64,000 bases of DNA from Brienomyrus brachyistius (Eukaryota > Chordata > Actinopteri > Osteoglossiformes > Mormyridae): NCBI RefSeq assembly GCF_023856365.1, contig NC_064538.1, forward strand, positions 3,613,832 through 3,677,831. The letters run 5' to 3'. The notes beneath the pieces were generated by a model. The model was not told the DNA's origin. It saw nothing but the letters and a program-made list of their open reading frames with translations, and ran no database searches. A program made the translations under genes and the position numbers. Every line of letters starts with the position of its first letter. The first letter of the stretch is position 1. Below, in pieces: positions 46,404 to 59,542 of the stretch.

Positions 46404-49400
46404 GCAGGTTTGAAGGGTGGCCCCTTCCAGCATCGAATCTCTGGCATCAGGCCTAATCCCTCTGTAAGAACAGAGCAAATCAATTGCTTCCATCTCCCGC
46501 TGTCATGACCGCATTTACCACGGTGAATAGCAGTCTTGTGAAGCAGGGCAATTAATTCGTACCATCTATTGTGTGTGAAAATGCATGTGGACAAGCGGAT
46601 ACATTACTGAAGTATATGTATTACAGAACTGTATGCATGTTTGTCTAATGTATGTAGGAGCTTTCATTCAATGTGAATGTACAGTGTAATAGTCTGCGTA
46701 TGACTGGTGCTTCATATTTAGGAATTCAGGTTTGGTATAGCAGCAGTAAGATTGTGTTGTGTGGTTGGTGTTTTATATGCAAAACTGTAAGATGCAGATA
46801 GAGAGAATTAGCACAAGCATAATGTTGCCATGCAGGACAGGCGTGCTCGCAAAGGATGCTGTTGCATAACTGCACCTTGACCGGCATGTTATGATACGAT
46901 CCGCGACTGTTTAAGAAGGGGGGAGGGGCTGCCCGACACGGACAGATGACATACAGACATTCATGCAGAGGGTGCTGAATGGTATAACTTTATCTTTATT
47001 TCACTTTTTATTGGAGGGTTAAGGACTGCAGGGGCGATGAAGCAGTTCTAAACATTAATCCTTGTGATGCCGCTGTGCAACAAAGATCTGACGCCAGAGA
47101 TCAGGTATATTTGCAGCCATGATCGTAAGAGTGATGATATCACCCTGAGAGGAAGGGCCTGGTAGGTGTGGCGTGAGTGGGAGGGGGTTCAGATGACCCC
47201 CCCTCCCCCGGCTTCACCCCACAGCCCTAGTGCTGCACTACTGAGCTAATGTGCTTGTTGCCCCGGGGACCTGAAGCGTGAAATTGCCTGCCTGTGCCGG
47301 AGTGTCACATTTCCTTCTGCTGCGTTGTGGGCTTGATGTCAATTGTTATGAGGAGTTTAATTGCAGGAAGTGAGCTCCGGATTCTGTCCTGCCAGAGCCC
47401 CCCCTCCCCACCCCCCACCACCACTACCACACACACCTTCTGACTATCGAATCAAAGCTCCCCCTAGCCTAACCCTAACTCCACCCACCCAATGATGCAC
47501 ACCCCAAAGTCTTGGATTCCGTTCCGATAGGATTCCTCTCCAGCCTGGCGTCTGTGTGCCCCATATGTGATGACAGGAAGTCACAGTCCCTCTTTGCTGT
47601 CAGTGTGCACAGTTCCTGTCTCTCATTTTTTGACGGATCGCAACATCCATCCGTCTTTTAACCTGTCTTAAATCTGACTTTCATGCTGTAACAGGTTGCG
47701 AGGGGCGAGAGTTCACCTGGCTGGTATATCTTAGTCTGAAGTGTATTTTTTTTACATTTGAAGTGCTTTGGTCAAACTCTTATTTTTCATCATGTTTCCC
47801 AGAAGAGCATCTGCCAGAGATCTGATAGTCTGCCGTGAAACTAGATGTCCATAGCTTGGATGACGGATCACTCAGTTCACGACGGTGCCGGTGGTGCTTA
47901 GATTCACTTTCCATTTTATCCGCCTCCTCGGTAAATATGCTTTCATTACGTAGTCAAACGACTGAACATAATCCTTCATTTTCACACCTGCGTTTTTTGA
48001 ATGGAAAAATTAACCTTTTGTAATACAGGATATGAAGGATTGAGATTGAAAATGCCTTTCGCCGGAGCTTTGAATAGAAGCTGGATGGATTTCAAGAATA
48101 TACCGTAAAGCTGGATCAGAGCAGATGTAAGCTGTAATGATGAAGATGGATTAAACCATCTGCACCAACACTGAAGGTTCTATCAGCCTGTCATGTATCT
48201 GGAAAAATATATGGGTTCAGTTGTCTTAAGGCTCTAGAAAACCAATCTCACACATTATGTCAGTGCTTCCTGCAACATTTGACAAAATCGAAAATTGCAC
48301 TTTTTAATAATGACCCGTGAATATATTTGCCCTGTTGTCGTTTATAGATTCGTTCAGCGATGACTGAAGCGGTCGTGAACGTTGCGCGGAAACAGCGTGT
48401 AATATTTTCAGTGTGAGGGAAATGATTACGTCAGACAGTCTGTCCGTGCGGCTTGATGGCTGTTTGAACTCGGTGATCTTGTCGCACATGATTGAGGGCT
48501 TAAGCAAACCAAGGGCCTTGCGTCTCCATTATAGTGTGAGATTTGCCTTACATTGTTATTGGCTCAGCAAGGTACAGGCAAGCAGGCATGAAATAAAATT
48601 AGTTTGCTTTTTTTTTTAAACCCTTCACTTTGCAGTGTACCTGGGTTTCGTTTCTGGGCCATGGGTGATGGGAAGCCTGTTACTGAGGTCTTCCGGTTAT
48701 TATTCAGTGTATTTTAAATGCAACATTTGTAAGACAGAAATGGTCTTTTTCACACTCTTTGTGACGGTAGATTCAGGTCTGTGATATCTCCTGGTATCGA
48801 CTATGTGTTCATGTCAGTAGGGTCCTGGTGTCCCAGAAGGGCATGGTGGCTGTGTTTTGGATTGCATGCTCCATGCAGCAAACGTACGGCAGATTGTTGA
48901 CTACGCTGCAGGGGGCGGGGCCTCGCACTTTGCTGAGCCGTTGATTGGTCAGGCTGGGTAGTAGCAGTCTTGCCTAATCACGCCCGCTCCGTGTCATGAC
49001 ACCCTTTCCCAGATAGCACTGTGACCCGCACCTCCACACTCTCCCAGTATCCATTCCCCTGCAAACCAGTCCACCTGAGGGTCTGGGCTGCCAGTGACGC
49101 AGGGCCGCCTCTTTCTGTAGATCAGTTCAAACTCACTGGCAGTTTAAATACATCGAGTAGCTATTCAGAGCGATTCCAGGCTGATGACAGTATAAGTTGG
49201 CTCCAGCCCTTTTCGCTGACCTCTACTGGCCATGTTCTGCCTGCTATTCTACCATTGTGGTTATTAGTACTGAAAGATGAAATCCTTTTGTTCCCCTTCT
49301 TTCATCCCAATTTATACAGCTGCCTAAATGTAACCCGAGTCCTGTGCCTCCATGAGAGGTCCGACCCAGAGCCAATCCGAAAACAAGCTGGTTTGCTCAA

Positions 49401-50239
49401 GTGCTTTCAAACAGGAATCCCCTCCCACCGGTTATTTTGAGTCCTAATTTTGTCTCTCATGCATTATATTCATAATTTGTCTGATTTCTCGCTTATCTGT
49501 ACTTTTTCCCATGAGCAGTGTTATCAGATTTTCCACAAAACTGAATGTTAGCGGAGACCCTGCTTAAACAAATAACATAATGCTTAACGCTCCAGAGGAG
49601 CCGGTCCCACAATATCCAAACACACTCTATCCAAAACGTGTATTGGTGACAGTGTCTTTATATCCTCCTCAGACAGAGAGCAGCTCAGCTCACACACAGA
49701 TATGCACTGAACCCAAGGGGGAGACTATGTGCAATAGCTGTGTGTATCTTTTTTTAAACAAACAGGGAAAAGGCCGCTGTTTCATATGAACAAACAGGGC
49801 TTCTGGGAAGGAAGATATTCTGTAGATAATGGAGGAACCTGCTTGTTAAATGATGAGTTCGTAAAATCTAAAAGAGTAGTTTAACGTGTTTTTAAAGTGG
49901 TTTTATGAAAGAGTATCTTTAGAAGAATAACAGATGTGTGTTACGGGAATGAGGCTGAAAGCAGTTTGTTTTGTTTAAATTGAATGTCTGCAAGGATATA
50001 TAACAGAGTATCTATCCTGAGGAGTTAGCTAGACTGTTGGTTATTAGATGAGTTGTTGAGAGTTTTATCTTTGTTTAACCAAATAAAAATGTTGTAAATG
50101 TTTGTTTTCTTTTTTCATAAGTATGGAAGACTTTGTACAAGACTTTTGTTGGATTTTTTATTTTTTTTTATAGGGAATCTCAAAAGATATACAGTCGTAG
50201 TTCCACCTGACTGTGTAAGGGGCCGTTTTATGGATTTTT
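46404..50239. other. no gene seen
   Basis: 46985-47170 is a weak conserved-noncoding candidate. A CCAAT/GC-box-like combination occurs at 48910-48950 (GGGGGCGGGGCC, GATTGGTC) without an exon. A 139-codon frame (49021-49440) has no recognised domain. Confidence 0.45.
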
Positions 50240-50420
50240 TGTAAAAGATAGGAGACATAGGAGGGACCATAATTCATACAGAGGGCCTCCCTTATCATTA
50301 GCCCATGATATGATTCAATCATTGAGTGACATGGGAAGGGGCTCAGGGGGCCAGTTCAGCTTCAGGTTAAACCAAATGGGGTGGTGGAGGGGTCACCCAC
50401 CTGGCCAATTTTACATGTAA
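50240..50420 (+). mobile_element. dispersed CCAAT/GC-box repeat, copy 4 (diverged)
   Basis: GGGACCATAATTCATACAG, CTTATCATTAGCCCATGATA, ATCATTGAGTGACATGGG, GGGGGCCAGTTCAGCTTCAGG. The CCAATCAG box is changed to CCAGTTCAG and the 3' part is degraded, so this copy is older than copies 2 and 3. Confidence 0.7.
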
Positions 50421-50539
50421 TTTTACATATTCAAGCTCCCCCCCCCAAACCAGCCATGGAATCCGTTGTCCTTTAACGCTTCTTGTCACGAGAACTCAGC
50501 GATTCACCGTATCAGAAATCCTGCAATTCTTTCACGACC

Positions 50540-50683
50540 CAGATCAGAGCCCGACGGCGAGCAGCCGGCCGATGTACTGTCCCCCATCTGCCGAGCGCGA
50601 TGACGCCTGGACCGCGGCCAGCCCCCCCCTCGCTGTCGTGCTGCCGTGCCTCAGACTTCGCGGCTCAGACACCTCTGAGAAAT
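50540..50683 (+). other. second CpG-dense cluster with a phase-compatible open frame
   Basis: About 17 CpGs fall within 50540-50670. An ATG at 50572 opens a frame running MYCPPSAERDD... to 50683, where AAAT|GTGAGG could act as a donor in phase 1. That phase is again compatible with the kazrin exon at 62514. The donor is weaker (T before GT), there is no TATA box at the expected distance, and the frame recalls no protein I know. It could be a CpG island, a weak alternative first exon, or chance. Confidence 0.2.
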
Positions 50684-50689
50684 GTGAGG

Positions 50690-53044
50690 AATGGATGTAG
50701 GCACCTGTCTGCCTGGGTTTACGCAGCACTGGAAAGATCGATGTGGCCTGATCTCCAAGCTTCAGCCCAGATGTTCCAGTTAAGATAAGGTAGATGTCTT
50801 CTCACCCCATCAGAAAAGGGAGGGCTAGATGGCTCCATGTATAACACACCAGCTTCCTATCTCCCTCTCTCTCTCTCTCTCTCTCTCTGCCACCGCACTG
50901 TAATCCGTATGTCTGTCAGAGTCTGACACGCCACCCAAACATCCCGTTTATAGCCTTTAGTAGCACACAAAGCACCCAGGAGTTGGACATGGTTCTTATT
51001 GGCTGACAAAAAACGAATAATAAGCATTTGGTTCATTCGCGGCTCGACTCAAGCCCATTGGTCACTGATACGCAGGAGAGTGCGTTCTAGCTGGGGGGGG
51101 GACTGCGGATTGTTAAAGGACCATTGTGAAAGGGACAAGGGATGGGTCAGTGGGGGGATTGGGGAGAGGAAGTCGATGCTAATGATCCTGCAGTCTCTTG
51201 TTTTGCTATTGACCTTGTTTTCGCTGAGTCATAAAAAGGCCTTTTTCTGTAACTATCTGAACTGGCTCTTACCGCACCTCCCCACCTCAGGCGAACGGAC
51301 ACTGCGACTTTGCTGGTTTGGATTGGACTCTCAAGCTGCGAATGCAGCCGGGAATGGAAACAAATCATAGATCTCTGCGCATGTGCTGATCAGTTTGGTG
51401 GGTACCAGCGCCCCCTGGGGGGGGGGGGGGGTGTGTGTTCAGGCAGTGGGCGGGTAGAAGGATGCCGACTAGAGGTCGTCTATGATCCTCACCCCCACCT
51501 CGCTCAGGTGACCTAGCCCCTTCTCTTCCTATCTTCGTGCTCCTGGGTCCGTCACGAAGCTTTTTGTCTGGCATCCTGTTACAGGGAACGTTCCAGAAGC
51601 TCGAGTGCGAGGTGGGCTCAGTCCAGGCCATATCAGTGTCCTCTGTGATATATTCCTGTCATTCATTTCCTGTAAATGCATTGCCCCCCCCCCCCCCCCA
51701 TCTGGAGCACGTAAATCGCACCTTCTTGCCGCTTTGTGTCTCCTCATCAGATCCTTATTTGCCCGTTTTGGTTGTTGGCTTATTTACTACTGTGTCCTTC
51801 TGGGACCTAATCCAGTTACATAATGGTCAGTCACATAAGTCATATATTAAGTGTATAGTAAGGAACAGTGATTTCTGAAGAGACTTTGCAATAATAGCTA
51901 CACGGGTAACGTTGTTTCCTGCACCACCGAAAGACTGTAACACAGGACAATGTCGAGTTTTTTTTTTTTTTCTCCTCTGAAGATTCTCTCGTGGATTTCG
52001 GTCTGTGAAGGGATCTGTCGTTTTGGAAAAAATTAGCAAAAAGCCTTCGATTTCAGATGTCTGTGGCATATTTTGCACCTTCTAGGAATTACCTTGATTA
52101 TTCATTTTGTGCATGTTATTTTAGCATGTGCATGTTTCTTTTATTTCTCGTAAGTCATCTATCTGTAGAGATACCAGCATCGCTGTCAAAAAGCAGCCAA
52201 CCTCCCAGTGGCGCGGTATGCGATCGTCTCTCCCTGATTGGACACCAGGATCCCGCAGCTGCCCCCAACACGTCCTTTCCTGCGGGAACATGTGGGCGCC
52301 TCGCGTACCGTAGCTGGCCGCTACTGTGGTGTGGTTAAAGTTCCCTGGGGATAGTTGTGGTAGCGCTTATAACCGCAAAGAGCACTCACTCACAGTAAAG
52401 GAGGCACCGGTAGCATGTGGCTCCTTAGAGGCCCCCCCTTGGCAAGGCTCACCCCCGCGAACCTCTCTATGGGCGACACTGCTGGTGCTGCAGCCTCTGT
52501 GGTGGAGATGAGCAAATAAATATACTAATTGGTTTCAATAGTGCCTCCTCATTCATTTTTATTAATATCAGATGCCCTTTTAATGGCTTCACCTCCCCCC
52601 CCTTTTATGAATCTCTGGTGATGTTCCTTAAGTCCCTCTGGGGGTCTTCAGCAAGGCCTGAAGGGCTTCAGGCCATCACTGGACGTTAGTTATTGATTTA
52701 AGGGATACCTTTGACTGGGTTGTGCCTTTTTCGATTTTTCATTTTTGTAACGCAGGACATTATTGGTAGCGTTTGAGGTAAGAAGGGCATCCAGTCAGGT
52801 TTTTTTTTTACGCGGTGATCAGTCTCCTGACCTTCTCCAGTTCCTTCTTCATGACCCCATCATCCTTTCTTGCATGTCGAACTCGCCAAGGACTCCCATG
52901 CACGTCACCTTCCTTTTGTTGGGTTCCTGGACACAGTGCCACACTTTCAAAGAACACATCCACCTTCCGTGTAATTTTATTTTTATCTCAGGAACCAGAA
53001 ATACAGACAATCCGGTAGCACAGGGCACAGATGCTTAGTAATGA
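50690..53044. other. no gene seen; (CT)n and poly-G/poly-C runs
   Basis: (CT)n at 50865-50888, poly-G at 51417-51431, poly-C at 51684-51699, poly-T near 51960-51971. Open frames lack domains. Confidence 0.5.
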
Positions 53045-53349
53045 CCCCGTTACTACTGAAATACAAATTCTGAAGAAATATACTGGCTATTTGAGGTAAA
53101 ATATGTATCATTATTCATTAATGGTGAACAAACATTAGATCAGTATTCCACTTGTTATTCATGACTTCTTCCTTTAGTTCACAAAGAATTAACAGATATA
53201 GTAACAAATACAGTAACTGCTTGAAATGTGTCATGATTCATTAATGATGAATTAACATGAGATCAGTATGTAAGACTTAGTTTGTGGTTAATACACAAGA
53301 AATAGCATAATACTATATTATTTGTGACCCCTCAAGTAAAGTGTTACCA
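53045..53349 (+). mobile_element. GGTAACACT-ended non-autonomous element, copy 1
   Basis: About 300 bp, AT-rich, ending in CAAGTAAAGTGTTACC. It matches the reverse complement of 59543-59830 across its length (shared blocks: GATTCATTAATGATG, TTAACAGATATAGTAAC, GATCAGTATG, GACTTAGTTTGTGGTTAAT). Internally the block around 'ATTCATTAATGGTGAACAA...GATCAGTAT' is repeated as 'ATTCATTAATGATGAATTAACATGAGATCAGTAT'. The GGTAACACTTTAC-type end is common to fish non-autonomous DNA elements; superfamily not determined. Confidence 0.7.
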
Positions 53350-56300
53350 TAAATTCTTACTGGTGACTTATAGGCAACGTGACTTGAGTTCTGTACATTT
53401 TCAGGGCCAAAGGAAGGATGCTTGTGCATTTTAACTTGAGGAATGTAGGTCGCAAAGTGAAGCACAAGTCCTCTTTAACCCTTTGCACCAGTTTACATTT
53501 TGAGGTGGCTTGAGGGAGGGCGGTGAGTGGGGACTGACCCCTGTGCATGAGAGGGACTCGGGAAGCCGGGTCACTGGCCTCGGTGTCCCTGTGCTGCCGC
53601 TCTATCATTTGGGATGTGGCGAGTGCAGAGCGGAGCAGGCCTGAATGTCAAACGCTAATAGGTCTGTACGCCTGCCCTCTGGTCCATTGGCAGAGCTGTT
53701 TCCATCTGTGGTGCTCAAACAGTAATTACTTTGGTGCTAAGCCTAAGTAGGCCTCGCTGTGCAAGTCCAGCAGCTCATCCCCAGAGCCGCTGCACTAAAG
53801 GTCATTGCCGGCTGCTGGTTTAATGGTTTGTTTGCTTCTCTGGGGGCCATAAGTCACACCGGGTGTCCGCTTTATAAGTCATTACAATACCGGATGAACG
53901 CTGTAGGGTAGCATTAAGGAAACCCCAGGTCTGCTCCACTCTGGGGTTAGAATTTGGAGCAATGGTGGGTACACAGGATTTATGGGGTTTTTAATGGTGC
54001 CCCGGACATTATTACATCGTCTATCCTTCTGCTCGCTGTCATTAGGGCTGGATGAGATTGCGGCTTCTGTCTTTCTGGGCTGGGGCGGGTTCTACAACCC
54101 ATTCAACCCCTAGAACTAAGTTGCCCATTGGTTTGTTGAAATGGCCACATAATGCCACATTGTTTCATCAGTACCATCTCTCCAGCTGCTTGGCAAGATC
54201 GCAGTCAGTGGGCTGGGGTACGATGGAAACCCAGGGGCACAGTCCTGTCCCCCTCCCGAAACCTGTTACTATCACAGCCTATCCCATAGGCACTTGACAT
54301 TAGGGGTGGGGCTGGGGGGGGGGGTACACCGGTGTCGTAGTTATTACTGCTGTAATTTTGCGCTACGATCTGGATTTGCAATATACTGTTAACACCACGA
54401 AAAGTCAACAGCCCATTATTCAACACCCTGTTAATAAAATATAAAGCCTTTTATTTTCTTTCAAGCTTCAGTTGTAATCTGATTTTTTTTCTCATATAGC
54501 ATATTTAACCAGTTTGTGTGTATTGTGCAAATTTCCTGCTGAATATACTTTGACCGCCGTGTCCTGATCAACAAATTCAAAAACAGATGTAAAAACAGAT
54601 TCCGTGTAATTACACACATTAAACGACGATAACCTGGTTACATATATGTATAGTAGCAAATTAAGAAGTAAAACATATTTGTTAAATCAGCATATATATA
54701 TATACACCACTGCCTTCATGCAAAGTGAGTGGTAACAGGCACCGCTGCCCAATTTAAAATTAAAACCAGCATTTTTCATGCCAATGAACGGCAAACAAAG
54801 CGGACCTTGGTGTATGTAGCGGTTCTGTTTGCGCAAATGCGCCATTAGCGTTAATAACGGCAGCGAATCCGAAAAGCCGTAATGTCCCTAAAATTATTTG
54901 CCACTTTTTTTAACCTTTTCAAAGACCACCTACACCCAGCTGTAATAGCAGTTAAAGTGTACCTATAAGATATATATTTTAGAAATTTACGTGCTACTCC
55001 TCCCAAAACTTGTAAAAAAGTAATACCGTGATATAATAGCGTCACCGTACAAAGATTGAGAAATACCGTGATATTTTTAGGTCATATCTCCCACCCCTAC
55101 TGTTCACACATGCATGGCTCGGATAGCTGTATTTGTGGAGAATTCCTATTGGTTTCCTTTTTGCTGTATTTATTGAGCTCCAATTCCAAACCAAGATGAA
55201 AAGTATAAATGGGGGTGTTGCTTATGTGCTGGAATAGCTGTGAATAGGGGAGTCGCTGTTGAAAGGTTCCTGCAGTGTCCACATTAGCAGCAGAATGGTG
55301 CTAATGGACGGGGCCCCTTATTACACCTATTATCAGGAGACCCTGAGCTCACCAGTGAACCTAATGGACCTTGTGGTCACATGACCTCCAGGCGATACTG
55401 CCGCAGTGACTCCTCTCGAACGCGCGTTCCTGCGTCACATGAGCAGACAGAAGTGACGGCCGCTGGATCTGGTGAGGGCTGCCACGCTCCTTAAGCGATA
55501 AGGACAGCAGAGCAGGTAGGCACATGCCAGTGTTACCAGGATGCCGTGTGGGGTGGGCACATGCCAGTGTTACCAGGATGCCGTGTGGGGTAGGCATTTT
55601 GGCATGTGTTGTGTGCATCAGCGTTCAAAGTATGTCAGAGGCGTTGGGGTGGGCAGCAAAAATTGTCAATGATTCCATTAGATTACTGATGATTGTTTAA
55701 ATTTCATCTGCCCCTATCAGGTGGGCAGATGATCCATTTCGGTGACCCCCGCACCCTCACTGCTACTGTGCTTTTGCTCACCCCTTCCCCTCTCCCCCCA
55801 CCAGCGCACTTGTCAGGTGTTCAGCTGCAGCAAGCACTCCGCCGGCCTATGAGTGTTCTAATCGTTTCTGTCGCTCGTGAGTCGTAATGGGATTCTCACC
55901 CCCTGGCCTTCGGGGTCGATGCCAGTGACATTCTTTTCCATACCTCATATTGACCATTTCTAACGGCTTCCATCAATATTAGTGTCGCGGGTCTCCTATG
56001 GGCCCAAGTCCAATTTCCGCTCCCTCATGGGCTGCAGATGTTGACTTGCCCCTGGACCTCCGTGTCTGGTCAGCTTTGTGCAGAGGTGGCCCAGCTCTCG
56101 TGGGGGGGGGGCTGTCTGCAGAGGGGGCACACTGGCCTCCCAAAATCGGCAAACAGACATCACACAGCTGCTGTGAGTCCAGAGCATCAGGGATGGACGA
56201 TTTACGTTATTTCATTGACAGTGAACTCGTACTAAGGAAATTCCAGGGGCTATTTATGTGATCTACACACAAGGGGGTAGAGACACTGTACAGGATGCTC

Positions 56301-57800
56301 ATTTGCTATGAGTGGGTATATTAAATCTTAAATCTGTCTGACAGCATATTCCAAAATTTGATTGGCCAGAAAAAAAAGCTTTCTTCTTCCTGTTGGTGTT
56401 TGGTTTAAGCAGCCCAGCCAATTAGACCTGTGAGCTGGTCTGGGCTTGTTTGGCCCAAGGCTTCTCTGTGATACCCTTACCTCACATACCTAACATTCCT
56501 TAGAATGAGGCTGTTCGGATCACCAAGGGCGATGGATCTGATTACCGTGGGATCCTGCTAATTTTGTCCAGACTAGCACCCACCAAAGGAGATTCTGAAT
56601 GATCGTTTTCACGGTCCGCCAGCCGCATAGCAATTAAGTGGGGGCATTGCGGCCATGGTGGACATAGTGGCCCCTGTTTTATAATTCACTCCATTTTCAT
56701 TTTCAGTTTTGTTTCTTGTTTGTGTGTGTATGCATGCAAAAATGTCCGGGCATGATAATGAACGTGTGTGGATTAAGCTAATCTGTGCTGCAGGTTATGT
56801 CCACATCTCTGTATTTATGACTCGTTTAGCCCTTAAATTTTGCAGTTGAATTGCAGTCATACCTCCCGTGAGCCGTCGAAGCATTTCATCGCATGCGCGA
56901 ATGAAACACTTGACACAAAACACTGTCAGTCGTGCCTTATGCAAAGTCTGATGCAATATATGCAGTTTGACTTGAAATGTCACTGCTGGGGAGGGTAGAT
57001 TTGTACTTGGTTTAAGTCCATTTCAGCTGTTTTTTTCTCCCTGGTGCCCTTTCGTTGCTAAAATGAGACTTTGAGCAGCATAACAGGTAAACCAGCAAGT
57101 AGTCTGCAGTCTGATAATTCTCTTATTGATCCTTAACTACGAATGCCAGTGTTACTCTCGAGTGACTGACAGGCCTGCCTTTCTTGTCATGGCAACCCCC
57201 CGATGTCATTCCTGTGCAGGGAGGTCGTCGCGGACGGTATTTGCAGAACCGTTGGACTGGAGAAGGTGGGCAGGCAGACCTGCAGGGGGCAGATGCAGCT
57301 AATGCTTTCCGGATCTTTCTTCTGCTTTGTTTTTTGCTTCTTGTTCATTAATGAGTGTTTCTCACTGTGAATGTACTAGACCTCATGGATATAAGAGAAT
57401 ATTGAAGAAGTTCGGTGATGCAGATGCATTGCAGATGATTGTATAGGTCATTGCTTGTGAAAGGTCTACATGCAACCAGCAGACTTAGAAAAGGACCCTT
57501 CTGGTGACAAATAATCATTCTCTATTTGTGATTGGGGGTCCCATTGCAGTGGAATGCAACTGGTGGGATTTTACATCAGCCAGTGGCAGTGTCAGCCGGC
57601 TGCTGCACAAGTGCCCTCTACTGGCAGACTGGGGCTCTACGGGTCAACAGCCGCACCAACCAAATGTGTGAAATGGGCATGTGAATAAGAGTGGAACTAA
57701 ACTGCGATCGTCAATAGTGTTGGGAAAGAAGGAAAATTAATGAAAAGGCAGAAAGGAATGAATGAATGACAAATAAGATTAATTGATCCTGCATACTTAA
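53350..57800. other. no gene seen
   Basis: Contains a poly-G at 54314-54324, a short TA tract near 54690-54705 and an X-box-like CTTGTCATGGCAAC at 57183-57196. No coding signal recognised. Confidence 0.5.
55515..55600. repeat. 37-bp direct duplication
   Basis: GGTAGGCACATGCCAGTG..., then GGTGGGCACATGCCAGTG... at 55552, with a degenerate third start at 55589. Nearly identical, so recent. Confidence 0.9.
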
Positions 57801-58123
57801 AGGGGCAGTTCACCCCAAAATTAAGACATTAAATATTTCAGATATTCTGTAGGGCTATTTATCCATCTAGATTGTTGAGGTGAGAGTTGCCTAGTTTTTG
57901 AGATATCAGCCACAGGAATGTCAGTCTTCTCTCGGATTTAATGGGAGTGACTAGCTTGCTTTCTGTGAAGATTAAAACACAAAAAAAAAATTAATTTGAA
58001 AACTTCAACAGCAACGTCTCTTACAGAAATCGTGACCTGGTTACTCAAGACGCCATGAGCACGAATGTTCCATTGCCATCTTGCTGACGTCCATACAGTG
58101 ATACGGCTCTGACGTCTGCCCCG
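57801..58123. mobile_element. MITE-like element flanked by TTAA, 323 bp
   Basis: TTAA at 57797-57800 and again at 58124-58127 flank a segment that begins AGGGGCAGTTCACCCC and ends GACGTCTGCCCCG. The ends form an inverted repeat (AGGGGCAG versus CGGGGCAG). TTAA target duplication is characteristic of piggyBac and Kolobok-type transposons. No transposase frame is present, so it would be non-autonomous. Confidence 0.6.
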
Positions 58124-59542
58124 TTAAGCCGAGCTGTTTTGGGGTGGCAGGAAAAATGCTCTTTCCTGCACAATTAGCATGTGTCGTTTGTGCTTTGGCC
58201 TGATTTTTTTTTCAGCAGCTCCTTCCTGTTCGATCCTGGGTTGCCTTCTGACCAGGGGCACAAGGCTTTCCTTTGTAGACATCTTGTCCATTGCCCACCT
58301 GCTAGCACATCGTGACCTACATATTGTAAGTTCACGTCTGTGCGGTCTCCTGATGTTGTACCAGAAGGGTTTTGACCTGTGTCGCTTTAGGCAAACTATT
58401 CAGCCCTCCAAATGGCTTTAGTATGAACAAGCACCCTGTCGAAATCACCATGGATACAGACATTTTAACAAAGCAGACAGGTAATGGTGGAGAAATAGTA
58501 TTTACCTAAGCCAGATGAGACCGGACTGCACGCTCTTTAGATCTCTGTTCCTGCCGCCCGTTTCTCTGCTCAGACCTCCTCTGTCTAATAAATGATGCAA
58601 TGTAGTCATCCTTCCAAATTTGAGACACCAGAGTGGGTATTAGGACCAGACCTCTGGGCATATTGACCTGGGGGGGGGGAGCAGACACCAAATCCCCCAT
58701 GGCCAGTCATTTTAACTTTTGAGTAAAAAAAAGTCTTTGAAGAATAATCTGTCAGGATCTGCATGCGGGGCCACTTGGCTAAAAGATGGGGCCAGTCGTC
58801 TCGAGGATGAGGGCGTGACGATTTGTCACTTAGCTCCCGTTGGTTCTCATTACCCGCTTATACTAATGCAAGGTCCCGCATTGTGGAGTGGGGGCGCCCT
58901 GGGGATTTACTTCTACATATTTCTCTGTGTGTCCTTCATATGGCACAGCAGACTGCGAAAGGGCGGAACTTTGGTGCCCCCCCCCCCCCCCCGGGGAATG
59001 TAGCCACCTCTATCTGTGCTATAGGACTCTGCTTCCCTGCTTTAGCCTGTGGGCCAGTGTGAGACAATCTAACAATAAAGTGTCACAGGAAATAAGTGTG
59101 AAAGTTTTTTTTCAGGGAACAGGTCCCATAGAAACCAATATAGTAACCATGGGTATGATTTATAGAGACTGAGATGGAAGCCAGTGGGAAATCTGGAGAA
59201 TAGCAGTGAGTATAGAAACCAATATCAGAACTAAAGGAGGTGGTTATATAGAAATCGGTATGAAAATTATTACGGAAACCAGCGGGGAAACCAAAGGAGG
59301 TGAAAGTTCTAGAAAAGCAATGGAAAAACTCGTAGGGAAACTATGAGAGGAGGAGTTTGCAGAAAAAATAGGGAACTGTAGGAAAACTGAAAGTAGGACG
59401 ACGCAGCATGGAGACAAACGGGGAAAGCAGTCAGGAAATCGAGAGAAGAGGCAGAGTTTTGCTAATTTTTAGCCGCGGGTGAGAGGTTCAGAACATGGGA
59501 TAGGCAGCAGGGCTGAATGAGCCAGACAGCAGGTGGCGGTTT
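58124..59542. other. no gene seen; purine-rich tract inside
   Basis: A 16-base poly-C at 58977-58992. From about 59157 to 59455 the + strand is strongly purine-rich with recurring AGAAACCAAT/GGAAA words, possibly a decayed tandem repeat. Confidence 0.5.

Noticed and set aside
48910..49440. GC box plus ATTGG followed by a 139-codon open frame
   Set aside because: No TATA or conserved protein; the frame starts inside ordinary intronic sequence and resembles nothing known.
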